Shown here piece by piece: positions 8,405-18,061 of a stretch of DNA of 64,000 nucleotides (within the stretch, counting starts at the first letter, position 1; the number at the start of each line of letters is the position of its first letter). The stretch is from JABAAI01 sp965261955 (GTDB lineage: Bacteria; Spirochaetota; Leptospiria; Leptospirales; Leptonemataceae), in assembly GCA_965261955.1 (NCBI GenBank), contig CBDHEM010000071.1:310001-374000 (forward strand). The letters run 5' to 3'. The notes below the pieces were generated by a model. That model did no database searches. It was not told the DNA's origin and was given only the letters and a program-made list of their open reading frames with translations. A program made the translations under genes and the position numbers.

Positions 8405-11400
8405 CCGTAGAGACTTTTGTTTTTTGAAAAAACTACCAGTAACCAACCTATAGTTTAGGTTACTACTTGCCTCTTGCTTGGCTTTTAGATGGGCCGAGTG
8501 GAAACGCTCGGCGATATCTCCGTAAGAGGCGTTTCTATCATAGAATTGGCGTACAAAATAAGCATGTCCTATCCCATGCTCTTTTTGTAAAAAGATAACT
8601 CCGATTCCTTTTGAAAACTTTCCCATACTCTCTAGGAGTACATTGTATTCCTTAACACATCTGTTTATATCTGTTTTTTTCGTTTCACGTTTTTTTGCCT
8701 TTTTGCTCAGCAAGTCCCTTTGCCAACAGGGAAAGGAAGTCGAACTTAAAAACCAAGGAGCCGAATGGTTCGGTTGAATTCTTTTCCTAAGTTTCTCAGT
8801 AAAAATTTCTATAGGAGAAGAAATTGTTTCAAATATATGATAAACACGAGAAGCACTTGAAATAACAAAAGGAGTCGCCACTTTTTCTTTTTTAAAATAG
8901 TCTAGCCCAAATTTTTCCATTTGATAAATTCTCTTTTGTAATAAAGTTTCTTCTTTAGATAAATCAGTAAAAGTACGCTCTCCTAAAATTTCAATTTGAA
9001 AAGATTTATGAAATTTATTCTCTCTTTCTAAATAGGGATTTGTCAAAAGGGACTCTACATTCAACACTTGATAGATTTTTTCATCACCCCTAGGATAAAT
9101 AGGAGCCAGATTGTGGATAGAAGGAAGCCAGAGATACTTAATTTGGGCAGAATTTTCTCCTAATACCCTCCTATAGATATCGTTTATAATATTTTGCATT
9201 TCTTGAAAAGAGTTTTTATTTTCCTTTAAACGTAAGTAACGATATGTATGGGCACGAAAGTATTGGCCAGATTTTTCTAAAGGAGAAATAAAAAAATCTT
9301 TTGCATTCAAAACTAAACGCAAGGCAACTTGATTCGTATCAATTAATGCAATAAAAATTTGTTTTTTCGGGATTTTCTGTTGTATACGACGCCACTGATC
9401 ACTTATATTTAATAATGATCCAATTGGATTTTGTTTATAGCCTTTTTTATGATAAAAGGCATAATGCTTCACTTTTTGTTTAAAGAAAGATAAATTTAGA
9501 AGATTTTTCCAATCTTCTTTTTGTAAAAGTTGCCATTGAAGCAAGGCAATGGCGATGTTAAGGTCTTGATACGCACTAATATTATATTTTTGTGTAGAAA
9601 TCTTGTTTGTAAACAAACTAATGTCTTCTAAATTTTCTGTTGAGTGTTTTTTCAAATTACGAAAAAGTAACCAAAGAAATTTTTTATCCGGTTTATAGAG
9701 AATATTTTTTCCCCACTTTTTATAATATTTGGACATTCCAAAACGTAAACCCATTGCATCTAGAATGCTCCCTGCCCTGGCTTCTCGATATAAAATGAGA
9801 TTATGCTCATCAGATTCAAAAGTGATTTCTTTGGGTAGAAGAGCTTGAGGAAGTATTTTCAAATAATGATCAAAAAAATGCAATGCATGGAAAAAATCTT
9901 CTTGCTCCAAATATTTTTCCGTTGATTGCAATGCCATAAGGAGTATTCTATTTTTCGATAAATTTTTTCCTTCTCTTTTTAGGAAAGTATCTAGTAGACG
10001 AGCATTCTGATATTTTATGTCAAATTCCAATGTATTGATCAGAAGATGATAAAATATACTACGCTCAATATAATCAATATAGAAAGGACGATTGGTATAT
10101 CGCTTCCATTCTGTTGCAATGCGATTCAAATATACCGGTTTCCCCTCTAAAAAATTGCGCCACTGCTCATAAAAATCTTTTTGACTTTTACGATTTTCAA
10201 TATTTACTTCCGTAGATTGAAAAACTACAAAATGTTTTTCATAGTCTTCCCAACGACCTTGCCAACCAGCATATAACATTTTCAAGTAAGGGTCTGTTTC
10301 TTTCGTGAAGAGGAGTGAAAACGGAAAATCTTTCACTTCTCCCAAAAGAAAGCGATCAAATGCAATAGCGATTTTTATATCAGGTATTTTTTGAGAAAGG
10401 GCAGAGGACTTTTCCCAACCTGCCAAAAGTTTATTGGCTACTCCATATTGTGCATGACGAAAAAGGTCTTGGGCAAGCTTCAAATCTTTATGTTTGATGA
10501 GAATGGGGTATATTTTTAAAAAAGATTTAGAAAATTGTTGATTCTTTAAAATATCATCGCTACACTGAATAGCATCTAGGCATGAAACTAATTCAGTCAA
10601 AGATATTTCATTTCGTATACTATCTTTCTCTTCAGGAAATTCTTTTAAATAAAGCTCTCTATATTTAGAGACTTTTTCCATAGCGCGTATAGAAAGAAAA
10701 ACTTTTATAGCGGTAAAATATGATTTTTTTTCCCATTTTTTTTCTTTTCTACGACGAATAACGGTCAGTATTTTCTCGAGACTATTATCGTTTTCTTCAA
10801 TAAACTCATCAAACTCATCTCTATTAGTGGAAAAAATAGCTTTTCTTTCACCCCTATTCCATTGAATGATATTTGTTCGCCACAAATCAAGTGCAATGGA
10901 ATAAAAAAGTTTTTCTTTTTGTGGATGCCAACTCAGATAAGAAGCAGCATTTTGATAATAAGTATTAGCTAGGGCATAATTTAATTTTTTTTCTGCTCGT
11001 CTTCCTTTCTGATAAAATTGCCTATAACCCTCAGAAAAATACTTCGGTAAAGAATTACCACTAAAACCAGAAAAACCAAAGATACGTGATCCTACTTTTG
11101 TATAATTTCTCTTTCCTGCTAAATTCCAAAATTGAACATTTTCAACTCCATTTTCCTCTCCATTACCATTATAGGCTAATGCTATACTGGAAACGCCAAA
11201 AGAACGTAAAATTTCATAACCCAAAGCTGTTTTTTTATAAAGTTTCTCATTTCCTTTATTTGTTTCTAGCAAAGTAAGAACAGGATTTATTTTAAAATCT
11301 TTGGAAGCATCTCTGACATAAAAATTTTTCCCGGTTTTATTTTTATCATTAAAATAATTTTCATTGCGCCAATTTTGCAAAAACGTGTCTACATTCTCTC

Positions 11401-14400
11401 TTTGCATAAAGAAAGATTTTGGTAACAAATCATCAAATATTTTAGGAACGGACCCTGCTCGAAAAGGAAAAAGTGCCATCTTATTTAAAAGCTCTTCTTC
11501 AGAACTTCCGCTACCAAGGAATTCATCACTTATACGAGTTGTGAAAGTAGGTACAGGCAAAATTGGATTGATAAGTTTAACAATTTTTCGAAAATTCAAA
11601 TGAAATAATTCTTTTGTGGCTATTATAAATATATCCTTTATCAAAGAGTCGTCTTTATTTTTGAAACATCTCTGCATAGAACGGAAAACTCTGTGATAAT
11701 TCACGTCATAATTATCATTTGTATTCCACCACCAAGATTTTTCTGACTCAGCTTTTATCTTCTTTTCACTACTATCTGATATAAATTTTTTCTTATTAGA
11801 AAAAATACACCAAGTTTGGAGAGTCTCTTTCCCAAGATAAAAGCGAATAAGAACTTGATCTTTTTTTAGTTTTGAAAACACTTTCTTTTTTTTGCGATCC
11901 TTAGTCTCAACCCTAGACAAAAAGGGTAAAGAAGAAGATAAAGAAAGTAACGAGGACAAAAAAACTTTCTGTCTAGGGAAAAGGCGAGCCATTAACTTTG
12001 CTTTGCCTTCTATTTTATCTTTTAAGCTTTTGACTCTTATTTGCCATTCGTCTCCATCTTGATTTTTATTTTTATACATCTCTTGTAAGGCAAGATGGCT
12101 CTTTCTGATACTATTGTATAATTTTTGTTTGTGACTATTCGCAAAAAGGATGGGATAGCGAAAATATTCCCACTGTAAATGAGACAACCAAATTTTTTCT
12201 AAAGCTTCTAGTGCTTTCCAAGGGCTTTCTTTTTTTATAAAATATTTTACAAGTACATTCTGAATACTATCTACATCACGATGATAATATTTATACAAAT
12301 GGGGATGAGATAAAAACATAAAGTAAATTCTTTCCATATTTTCTTCAATATCGTTTTCATATTTCACATCTCGTATGTTTTGATAAACTTCGTTCATTTC
12401 CTCAAGTATTTGAATAAACAAAAGACGAGAAATCATTTCTTCCTGATACATTCTTTTTTTAAAAGTATCCTGAATAATAACTTCGATAAGATCTTTGGCA
12501 AGATGCAAGCGCCCACTAGCAAAATAAAGGCGTACAAGATTATAACGAGAGCGAAGTACAAAGGTTTGAGATTTTATTTTTTGTTTCTCTATTTTGCCTA
12601 GCAAATTTTGTAACAACCGAACACCCTTATCAAAATAAATAATATCTTTTTGAAAGAACGAGTTAGCAAATTTTTCCCTAATGAATTGACCTTGATAATA
12701 TAACAAAATAGCCTCTATGAGTTTTATCTCTGCAAGGCCACCTTGTGCACGTTCTATAACAAATGGGCTATCTCTACTTTTGTCATATTCATAACCAGCA
12801 AATTCCTTTTCCCGGTTTGAAATAAAATTATCTTTTATTTGCTCAATATAATTTTCCTCAAATTTTTTTAACTTTTCGATAATACTTTTAATTTTTTCTA
12901 AAATCATATTAGGACCACGAGAAGAAATATTTCCCTCAAAAAAAGCTAACCAAGATTTAAAATGATTTAGTGAGTTATTTTGATAGCCTATAATATCAGA
13001 ATACTTTTTCGCATTAGCTGCGGCATCAAAAAAAAAATCAGCTGCCTTACGATAATTTCCCTTATTAAACTCCAAAACGGCTTCTTGATTCAATGAGTTT
13101 AGATAAGCTACCTGACCATGCTTTACATCTATATCATGATCTAAAACAAGCTCTTGTTGTTCGCTTAGTATCTTACTTGCTTCCGTAAGATTACCTCGTA
13201 TAATCATATTCTCAAGATGTATGCTCAACGCCAATTCATGTTGACGAAGAGAAGAAAAACCGTAAGGATTGCGACCTTTTCCTACAACAGAAAAATCTTC
13301 ACCAAAGTTTAAAATACAACCCAAACTTTTTGCACAATAATCTTTGGGTTGAAAATGTTCATCATTTCTTATGATACCCGTTCTTTTTGTATTATCAATA
13401 ACGCGCATGACAAGCTCATCAGATAAATCTAGCTGATCCGTTTCTTGATAAGCAAGCGCCAAAAAATTGAGAAGATTATTATATTCCAATGTTTTTGGTA
13501 GCTTAGGCAACTCTTTATGAAGATGGTATTCTGATCGTCGATAATACTCAATTGCTTTTTGTGAGTATCCCTCTTGCCAATAAGCTAAACCTGTCAGAGC
13601 AGAAAGGAGGGCCATACGAGCCCGAGATTCTCTAAGCTTTTTTTTGGTGCTTTTAAAAAGCAAAAAATCCTTTTCCAATTTTTCACGTAATAAACTATCT
13701 TTTGCATTGGAAGCAATTACAAATGCAATATCATTATAAGTTTCTTTTAATGGCAGATATTCTTGCTTTTCATATAAATCATAACATTTATTTAAATATA
13801 AAATAGCTTCATTATGTTTATTTTCATACATTAAAGAACGTGCAAAATTAAAATAAAATAATACTTCCTGTTTTTCGTTTTCAAATATACTTTTTTTCAG
13901 ATCTTTAGCTATTTCAAGGACCTTACGATAATTTTCATTAGCTTCTTTGGAGTTGAGGAGTATGAAGTAATTGTTTGCCAAATTGAGATGCAAACGGGCA
14001 CGAGTTTGGGGTTCTTCTTCACCATATTGAATTTTTTGCAACACTTGTTGATAGAGTTCTATATTTTCTTCATAATAATTCCTTGAAAAATATTTTGTAT
14101 ATATTTCTTTATAAAAATTTTTATCCTTCTCTATAACAGATTGTCCTTCAAGTAAACGACTAAATAGACTAGGTCTATATCTTACACTTCTTTGTTTTTT
14201 TTCATCTATGTACTGATACATCCAGCCTAGTAAAAGGTAACTATCTGTATGCAATGGATTAATATATAAAATATACTTAAGAAGTTGTTCTGCATTTTTA
14301 AATGCAAATAATATTTCCTTTTTTTGTTTAAATAAAAAATCAGAGGAAAAGCCTGCATCCATTTCCTGAAGTTTGAAGTGAAATTTTTCTCGATCAATAT

Positions 14401-17317
14401 TTTTTTTTATCAGAAAATAAGCATAACCGTATATTGTTGATAAATTTTGAGAAAGTATTGCTTGCGGAAGAAATAAACGATAATCTTTTTCTACTTCTTG
14501 AAAAGTATTAGAATTATATACATCTTGATTACCTGTAATTAGATTAGCAAATAAATTTTTTGGAAGGATATGTAATTGTTGTTCATTTTTTTCGGCAACA
14601 ATGTCTACTTTGAAACGCTGAAAATCTATACTACTTCTTTCATAAGATTTTGGCAATGAATCAATATGGTGCATATTGAAAAGAATAAAATTGACTACTT
14701 TAATGTTTGTATAGCTAATCGCATATAAAAGGCTTATGGCATTCTGAAATTCATTAGTTAGGAGTTTCTTCTCATCTCTTATAACTAGAGCATATTGATT
14801 TTTATTACAAAAATCAATATAGTTCCGAGTATGGGTGGAGTTGAGTCTCTGATATATAAAGTTCTTTTGATTCGATCCATAACATAATTCGGAAAGTACT
14901 TCTAACTCTACGCCACTAAGGAGTAAATATTCTTTATTTTTTGACTTTTTTAGCCCTTTTGCAATACCATCAATCCAGCTTGATAAAACTTGAGTATATT
15001 GTTTTTTGCTCTGTTCTTTTTTCAGATTTTTAAATTTTTTATAACGTTTTGCTAAAGAACGAGCTACCGAAAGGTAAGATGTATTCTGTAAGCTAAAATA
15101 GCGAGTAATCTCTTCTATACTGTCTTCCTTTATTGGTATTTGACTTTCTTTATCATAAGTACTAAATATTTCAATACGAGCAGATATGCTATTTTGAGTT
15201 TGCCCTAGCAACTTATAATTTTTTTCAATGGTAATCCAAGAATTTGTATATAAAGATCGCCAACCTTGTTTCGGTAAAAAACGAAATGATGATTTTTTTT
15301 TCGGAACACTCTCTTGTACTGAGTAAGCCAATTCCAATGATTTTTTATGTTGCCCAGATGCCATAAAAGTATTGGCACGAATAAGTTTGATTGTACCTCT
15401 TAGTAGCAGATGCATTGAGGCCATTTTTTTTTGAAGTTTTGAGCTTTGGATTATCTTATTTTTTTCATGACTGTAATAATTATAGACTTGAATATGTAGT
15501 TTTTCAAGAGTACGAGGATGATTTGTACTGGCTATACGATTAAGTATAGGTGGTAGATGATCATATAATTTCATTTCTATATCCGCTTGGATAAAAAATG
15601 CTTTTTTTTGTTGGATATATTTCGCTCTATATTGAGTATTTTTTTTAATTAGGGAAAGTGCTAAATTTAATTTATTTTCTTTTAAGAGTCTTTTAGCTAA
15701 AGAATTTCTGAAAAAAATATCGAAAAGAGCCGTTTTTTTTTTGTTATTTGCTTCCTTTTGCTTAAAGGTAAAAATCTTTTTTTGGAAAGTAGTCAAAAAA
15801 GTTAGAAGACTAGAACCCGCTTCCTTTTTTTTATACATACCATATATTAGATCTATATATAAATTTTTATTTTTACGCTTTTGGATATTATCTTCAATTT
15901 TTTTAGCAGCCTCTTTCTCATCTTTTACAATCAAATAGGAAAGGCGGTCAACGAGTACTCTTGCTTCATACAATTCATATTCTGGATCTTTTGAAAAATA
16001 ATATCCTATAGCATCTAAAGCTAGAGTGTATCGCTTTTCATTCGCTTTTAAAAAATATTGACTGAGTTCATATTGCTTTTCAATGTTTTGTTCTTTTGGA
16101 ATAACACCATCCGATGGGATAAAATAGATATTGATACTACGATATAAGTTAGCAGAATAAAGTATCGTACCTCCACTCCAGTTTGAATAAATCAAATCAT
16201 CTATGATAACACTTTCTTCTATAATTTTTCTCTCTTTCAAAGATTGAAGACTAGTCTCAGATGTATCTTCAGTAAGAGGAGATACATTACTTAGCAATTT
16301 CTTTGCAACAAGAGAAACACTATAAATAGCCGAGTTATCTTTAGAGTCTAATACCCCATTTTGGTTTGTATCACTTCGAATACTGGTATAAATCAATTCA
16401 TTGTTTTTGTCTGTAAAATTAGGATGGGCATAGTGAAAGCGTTTCTCCTTTTTCACATCAGAATACTTGGGTAGAGGTAATTCTTTTTCTGAAGAAAATT
16501 TTGCACCTTTTGCATCCCTTTCCATAATGTAAACACGGCCTCCTCTCTCCCTAGCATAAGAGGAGACAAAGACAATTTTTTTTGTATCATAACTAAAACG
16601 CGGACTTGTCCCACCAACTGTACTAAGTTGTTGCAATGAACCAAGACTTTCTCCTTTTATTTCTGCCAACCACACGTTATATAATCCTGGATTGCAACGA
16701 TCACTAATAAACAATAAAAGATTTCCATCCTTACTCAAATGAGGATCATTTTCCCCATAGCTACCTTGACATTCCGGCCTTGTAAAAAAATTCTTTTTAG
16801 ACCAATTTTGGATAAGAAATGAAATATTGATTGCATTATCCCAATAATTAGTAGGTGTTACCCCCTTTAAAAACTGTTCACTAATAGTTTTAGGTTCTAT
16901 TGTAACAAAATATAAATCTCCTTTTTTGTCTCTATCCTCAGAGATAAAAACTAAATGTTCCCCATCTTTTGTGACACTCGGTCTATATTGCTCGGCAGGA
17001 TGTTTGATTATGGGTATATTATTTGTATTATGCAAATCACGCATCCAAATATCACCTGAACCGTCTATATTTGTTGTATAAAAAAGATAACCATTTTGAG
17101 TGGGAGCTGGATGTACATTCACACCACGTTGAATAGTCAAAGGAAAATGCTTCTCCCCTTCCTTCCGAAAATATTTTTTTGCTAATTTTTCATATTCAAA
17201 TGTAGGTGACCGTAAAGGTGTACTACTTTGGCAATGGAAACTACCAACAATGGCCCCAAAAATAAAAATAATCGGTAACAAATAATTTTTTTTTCGTATA
17301 TTCATTTCTTTTTTCAT
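8393..17317 (-). CDS. Giant PD40-TPR lipoprotein with two CHAT-like domains
   Basis: 2974 aa. The N terminus has a basic head, a hydrophobic segment and Cys29 (VGSFHC), a loose spirochaetal-type lipobox, so probably an envelope lipoprotein. Residues ~60-400 are PD40/WD40-like beta-propeller repeats (GYLFYTTNIDGSGDIWM, LVFISEDRDKKGDLYFV, LLFISDRCNPGLYNVWLAE). Residues ~420-1780 are helical with many TPR-like units (YRKVLEIAKDL, AIEYYRRSEYHLHKE, GNYRKAADFFFDAA). Residues ~1815-2100 and ~2655-2945 each resemble a CHAT caspase-like fold: IFIIATKELFHLNF, later GYEILRSFGVSSIALAY, and in the second KGIGVIFLQKEHGIGHAYFV plus RQFYDRNASYGDIAERFHSA. In the first the usual LSACETG position reads LLETNKGNE, so the Cys is absent. 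Last gene of the VOC-AsmA-DUF1318 operon, 8 nt after its neighbour. Domain calls are by eye. Confidence 0.75.
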   Translation of the reverse strand: MKKEMNIRKKNYLLPIIFIFGAIVGSFHCQSSTPLRSPTFEYEKLAKKYFRKEGEKHFPLTIQRGVNVHPAPTQNGYLFYTTNIDGSGDIWMRDLHNTNNIPIIKHPAEQYRPSVTKDGEHLVFISEDRDKKGDLYFVTIEPKTISEQFLKGVTPTNYWDNAINISFLIQNWSKKNFFTRPECQGSYGENDPHLSKDGNLLLFISDRCNPGLYNVWLAEIKGESLGSLQQLSTVGGTSPRFSYDTKKIVFVSSYARERGGRVYIMERDAKGAKFSSEKELPLPKYSDVKKEKRFHYAHPNFTDKNNELIYTSIRSDTNQNGVLDSKDNSAIYSVSLVAKKLLSNVSPLTEDTSETSLQSLKERKIIEESVIIDDLIYSNWSGGTILYSANLYRSINIYFIPSDGVIPKEQNIEKQYELSQYFLKANEKRYTLALDAIGYYFSKDPEYELYEARVLVDRLSYLIVKDEKEAAKKIEDNIQKRKNKNLYIDLIYGMYKKKEAGSSLLTFLTTFQKKIFTFKQKEANNKKKTALFDIFFRNSLAKRLLKENKLNLALSLIKKNTQYRAKYIQQKKAFFIQADIEMKLYDHLPPILNRIASTNHPRTLEKLHIQVYNYYSHEKNKIIQSSKLQKKMASMHLLLRGTIKLIRANTFMASGQHKKSLELAYSVQESVPKKKSSFRFLPKQGWRSLYTNSWITIEKNYKLLGQTQNSISARIEIFSTYDKESQIPIKEDSIEEITRYFSLQNTSYLSVARSLAKRYKKFKNLKKEQSKKQYTQVLSSWIDGIAKGLKKSKNKEYLLLSGVELEVLSELCYGSNQKNFIYQRLNSTHTRNYIDFCNKNQYALVIRDEKKLLTNEFQNAISLLYAISYTNIKVVNFILFNMHHIDSLPKSYERSSIDFQRFKVDIVAEKNEQQLHILPKNLFANLITGNQDVYNSNTFQEVEKDYRLFLPQAILSQNLSTIYGYAYFLIKKNIDREKFHFKLQEMDAGFSSDFLFKQKKEILFAFKNAEQLLKYILYINPLHTDSYLLLGWMYQYIDEKKQRSVRYRPSLFSRLLEGQSVIEKDKNFYKEIYTKYFSRNYYEENIELYQQVLQKIQYGEEEPQTRARLHLNLANNYFILLNSKEANENYRKVLEIAKDLKKSIFENEKQEVLFYFNFARSLMYENKHNEAILYLNKCYDLYEKQEYLPLKETYNDIAFVIASNAKDSLLREKLEKDFLLFKSTKKKLRESRARMALLSALTGLAYWQEGYSQKAIEYYRRSEYHLHKELPKLPKTLEYNNLLNFLALAYQETDQLDLSDELVMRVIDNTKRTGIIRNDEHFQPKDYCAKSLGCILNFGEDFSVVGKGRNPYGFSSLRQHELALSIHLENMIIRGNLTEASKILSEQQELVLDHDIDVKHGQVAYLNSLNQEAVLEFNKGNYRKAADFFFDAAANAKKYSDIIGYQNNSLNHFKSWLAFFEGNISSRGPNMILEKIKSIIEKLKKFEENYIEQIKDNFISNREKEFAGYEYDKSRDSPFVIERAQGGLAEIKLIEAILLYYQGQFIREKFANSFFQKDIIYFDKGVRLLQNLLGKIEKQKIKSQTFVLRSRYNLVRLYFASGRLHLAKDLIEVIIQDTFKKRMYQEEMISRLLFIQILEEMNEVYQNIRDVKYENDIEENMERIYFMFLSHPHLYKYYHRDVDSIQNVLVKYFIKKESPWKALEALEKIWLSHLQWEYFRYPILFANSHKQKLYNSIRKSHLALQEMYKNKNQDGDEWQIRVKSLKDKIEGKAKLMARLFPRQKVFLSSLLSLSSSLPFLSRVETKDRKKKKVFSKLKKDQVLIRFYLGKETLQTWCIFSNKKKFISDSSEKKIKAESEKSWWWNTNDNYDVNYHRVFRSMQRCFKNKDDSLIKDIFIIATKELFHLNFRKIVKLINPILPVPTFTTRISDEFLGSGSSEEELLNKMALFPFRAGSVPKIFDDLLPKSFFMQRENVDTFLQNWRNENYFNDKNKTGKNFYVRDASKDFKINPVLTLLETNKGNEKLYKKTALGYEILRSFGVSSIALAYNGNGEENGVENVQFWNLAGKRNYTKVGSRIFGFSGFSGNSLPKYFSEGYRQFYQKGRRAEKKLNYALANTYYQNAASYLSWHPQKEKLFYSIALDLWRTNIIQWNRGERKAIFSTNRDEFDEFIEENDNSLEKILTVIRRRKEKKWEKKSYFTAIKVFLSIRAMEKVSKYRELYLKEFPEEKDSIRNEISLTELVSCLDAIQCSDDILKNQQFSKSFLKIYPILIKHKDLKLAQDLFRHAQYGVANKLLAGWEKSSALSQKIPDIKIAIAFDRFLLGEVKDFPFSLLFTKETDPYLKMLYAGWQGRWEDYEKHFVVFQSTEVNIENRKSQKDFYEQWRNFLEGKPVYLNRIATEWKRYTNRPFYIDYIERSIFYHLLINTLEFDIKYQNARLLDTFLKREGKNLSKNRILLMALQSTEKYLEQEDFFHALHFFDHYLKILPQALLPKEITFESDEHNLILYREARAGSILDAMGLRFGMSKYYKKWGKNILYKPDKKFLWLLFRNLKKHSTENLEDISLFTNKISTQKYNISAYQDLNIAIALLQWQLLQKEDWKNLLNLSFFKQKVKHYAFYHKKGYKQNPIGSLLNISDQWRRIQQKIPKKQIFIALIDTNQVALRLVLNAKDFFISPLEKSGQYFRAHTYRYLRLKENKNSFQEMQNIINDIYRRVLGENSAQIKYLWLPSIHNLAPIYPRGDEKIYQVLNVESLLTNPYLERENKFHKSFQIEILGERTFTDLSKEETLLQKRIYQMEKFGLDYFKKEKVATPFVISSASRVYHIFETISSPIEIFTEKLRKRIQPNHSAPWFLSSTSFPCWQRDLLSKKAKKRETKKTDINRCVKEYNVLLESMGKFSKGIGVIFLQKEHGIGHAYFVRQFYDRNASYGDIAERFHSAHLKAKQEASSNLNYRLVTGSFFKKQKSLREDK

Positions 17318-17325
17318 ATTTCATT

Positions 17326-18060
17326 TCATGAAAAAAATTTCCATTTTTTATTTGCAGTGTAACGCCACTCACCAGATCTTTTTTTACTCTTTTCATAATA
17401 GAAATATATATATTTTTGCTTAACTTCCTCTAAGCTATCCTGATAAGTCTCTTCTGTATTTCCTATTCTTTCTATTTTTCTCAAATTATATTCATAAATC
17501 CATTTACGTGAACGATTGATTTCTGCGATTAGCAATCCTACAATCACTCGTTCCTCCCCTGTTGCACCAGGCGAAAGAGTGACCGGTATGATCCTAAGTT
17601 TGCCATCAAAACTTTCTCCAATTACATGTACCGAACGGTAGTATGAAATTCTTTTTTCATAAAATTCTAGAGCTCCTTTTTCTATATAGTAGCGTTTAGC
17701 CTCAATAGCCTGCTTTTTAGTTTGTTTTACTCGAGAACGAGATTGATAAGATTGTCCTAAGTTTTGAGCCGATGTGATCAGCCAACCGTTTGGCTCAATC
17801 TGAATCTGTTCCCCCAATAGTTGTCTCTCAATAGCCGTTTGTGTCGGCGTAAGTGTTATTGGTGGGATTTCAAAAGAGATGCAAGAACCACGCCTTAATA
17901 TTTTTCGAGAAGGCTCTGTAACGGATTGAAAAAGTATACAGCGGTCCATTCCCAACAAAGAAACAGCAAATAAGAAAAAAAAAGTTTGGCTACAAAATAG
18001 TTTCCCAAGTAACTGGTTCTGCGTAGAGTTTCTATAAATATAAAAAAAGGATACCTTCAC
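17326..18060 (-). CDS. DUF1318/YdbL-like envelope protein
   Basis: 244 aa from a GTG start directly after the AsmA-like stop (one nt between), with AGGGCA upstream. An N-terminal hydrophobic helix (~residues 22-40) acts as a signal or anchor. The segment PPITLTPTQTAIERQLLGE followed by GWLITSAQ is the hallmark I associate with DUF1318 (YdbL-family) proteins of leptospires. The rest is basic and helical, ending in a Tyr/Lys-rich stretch. In E. coli, ydbL is co-transcribed with the AsmA-like ydbH. The same pairing here supports an envelope role. Family assignment is from memory of motif and context. Confidence 0.6.
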   Translation of the reverse strand: MKVSFFYIYRNSTQNQLLGKLFCSQTFFFLFAVSLLGMDRCILFQSVTEPSRKILRRGSCISFEIPPITLTPTQTAIERQLLGEQIQIEPNGWLITSAQNLGQSYQSRSRVKQTKKQAIEAKRYYIEKGALEFYEKRISYYRSVHVIGESFDGKLRIIPVTLSPGATGEERVIVGLLIAEINRSRKWIYEYNLRKIERIGNTEETYQDSLEEVKQKYIYFYYEKSKKRSGEWRYTANKKWKFFS

Positions 18061-18061
18061 T

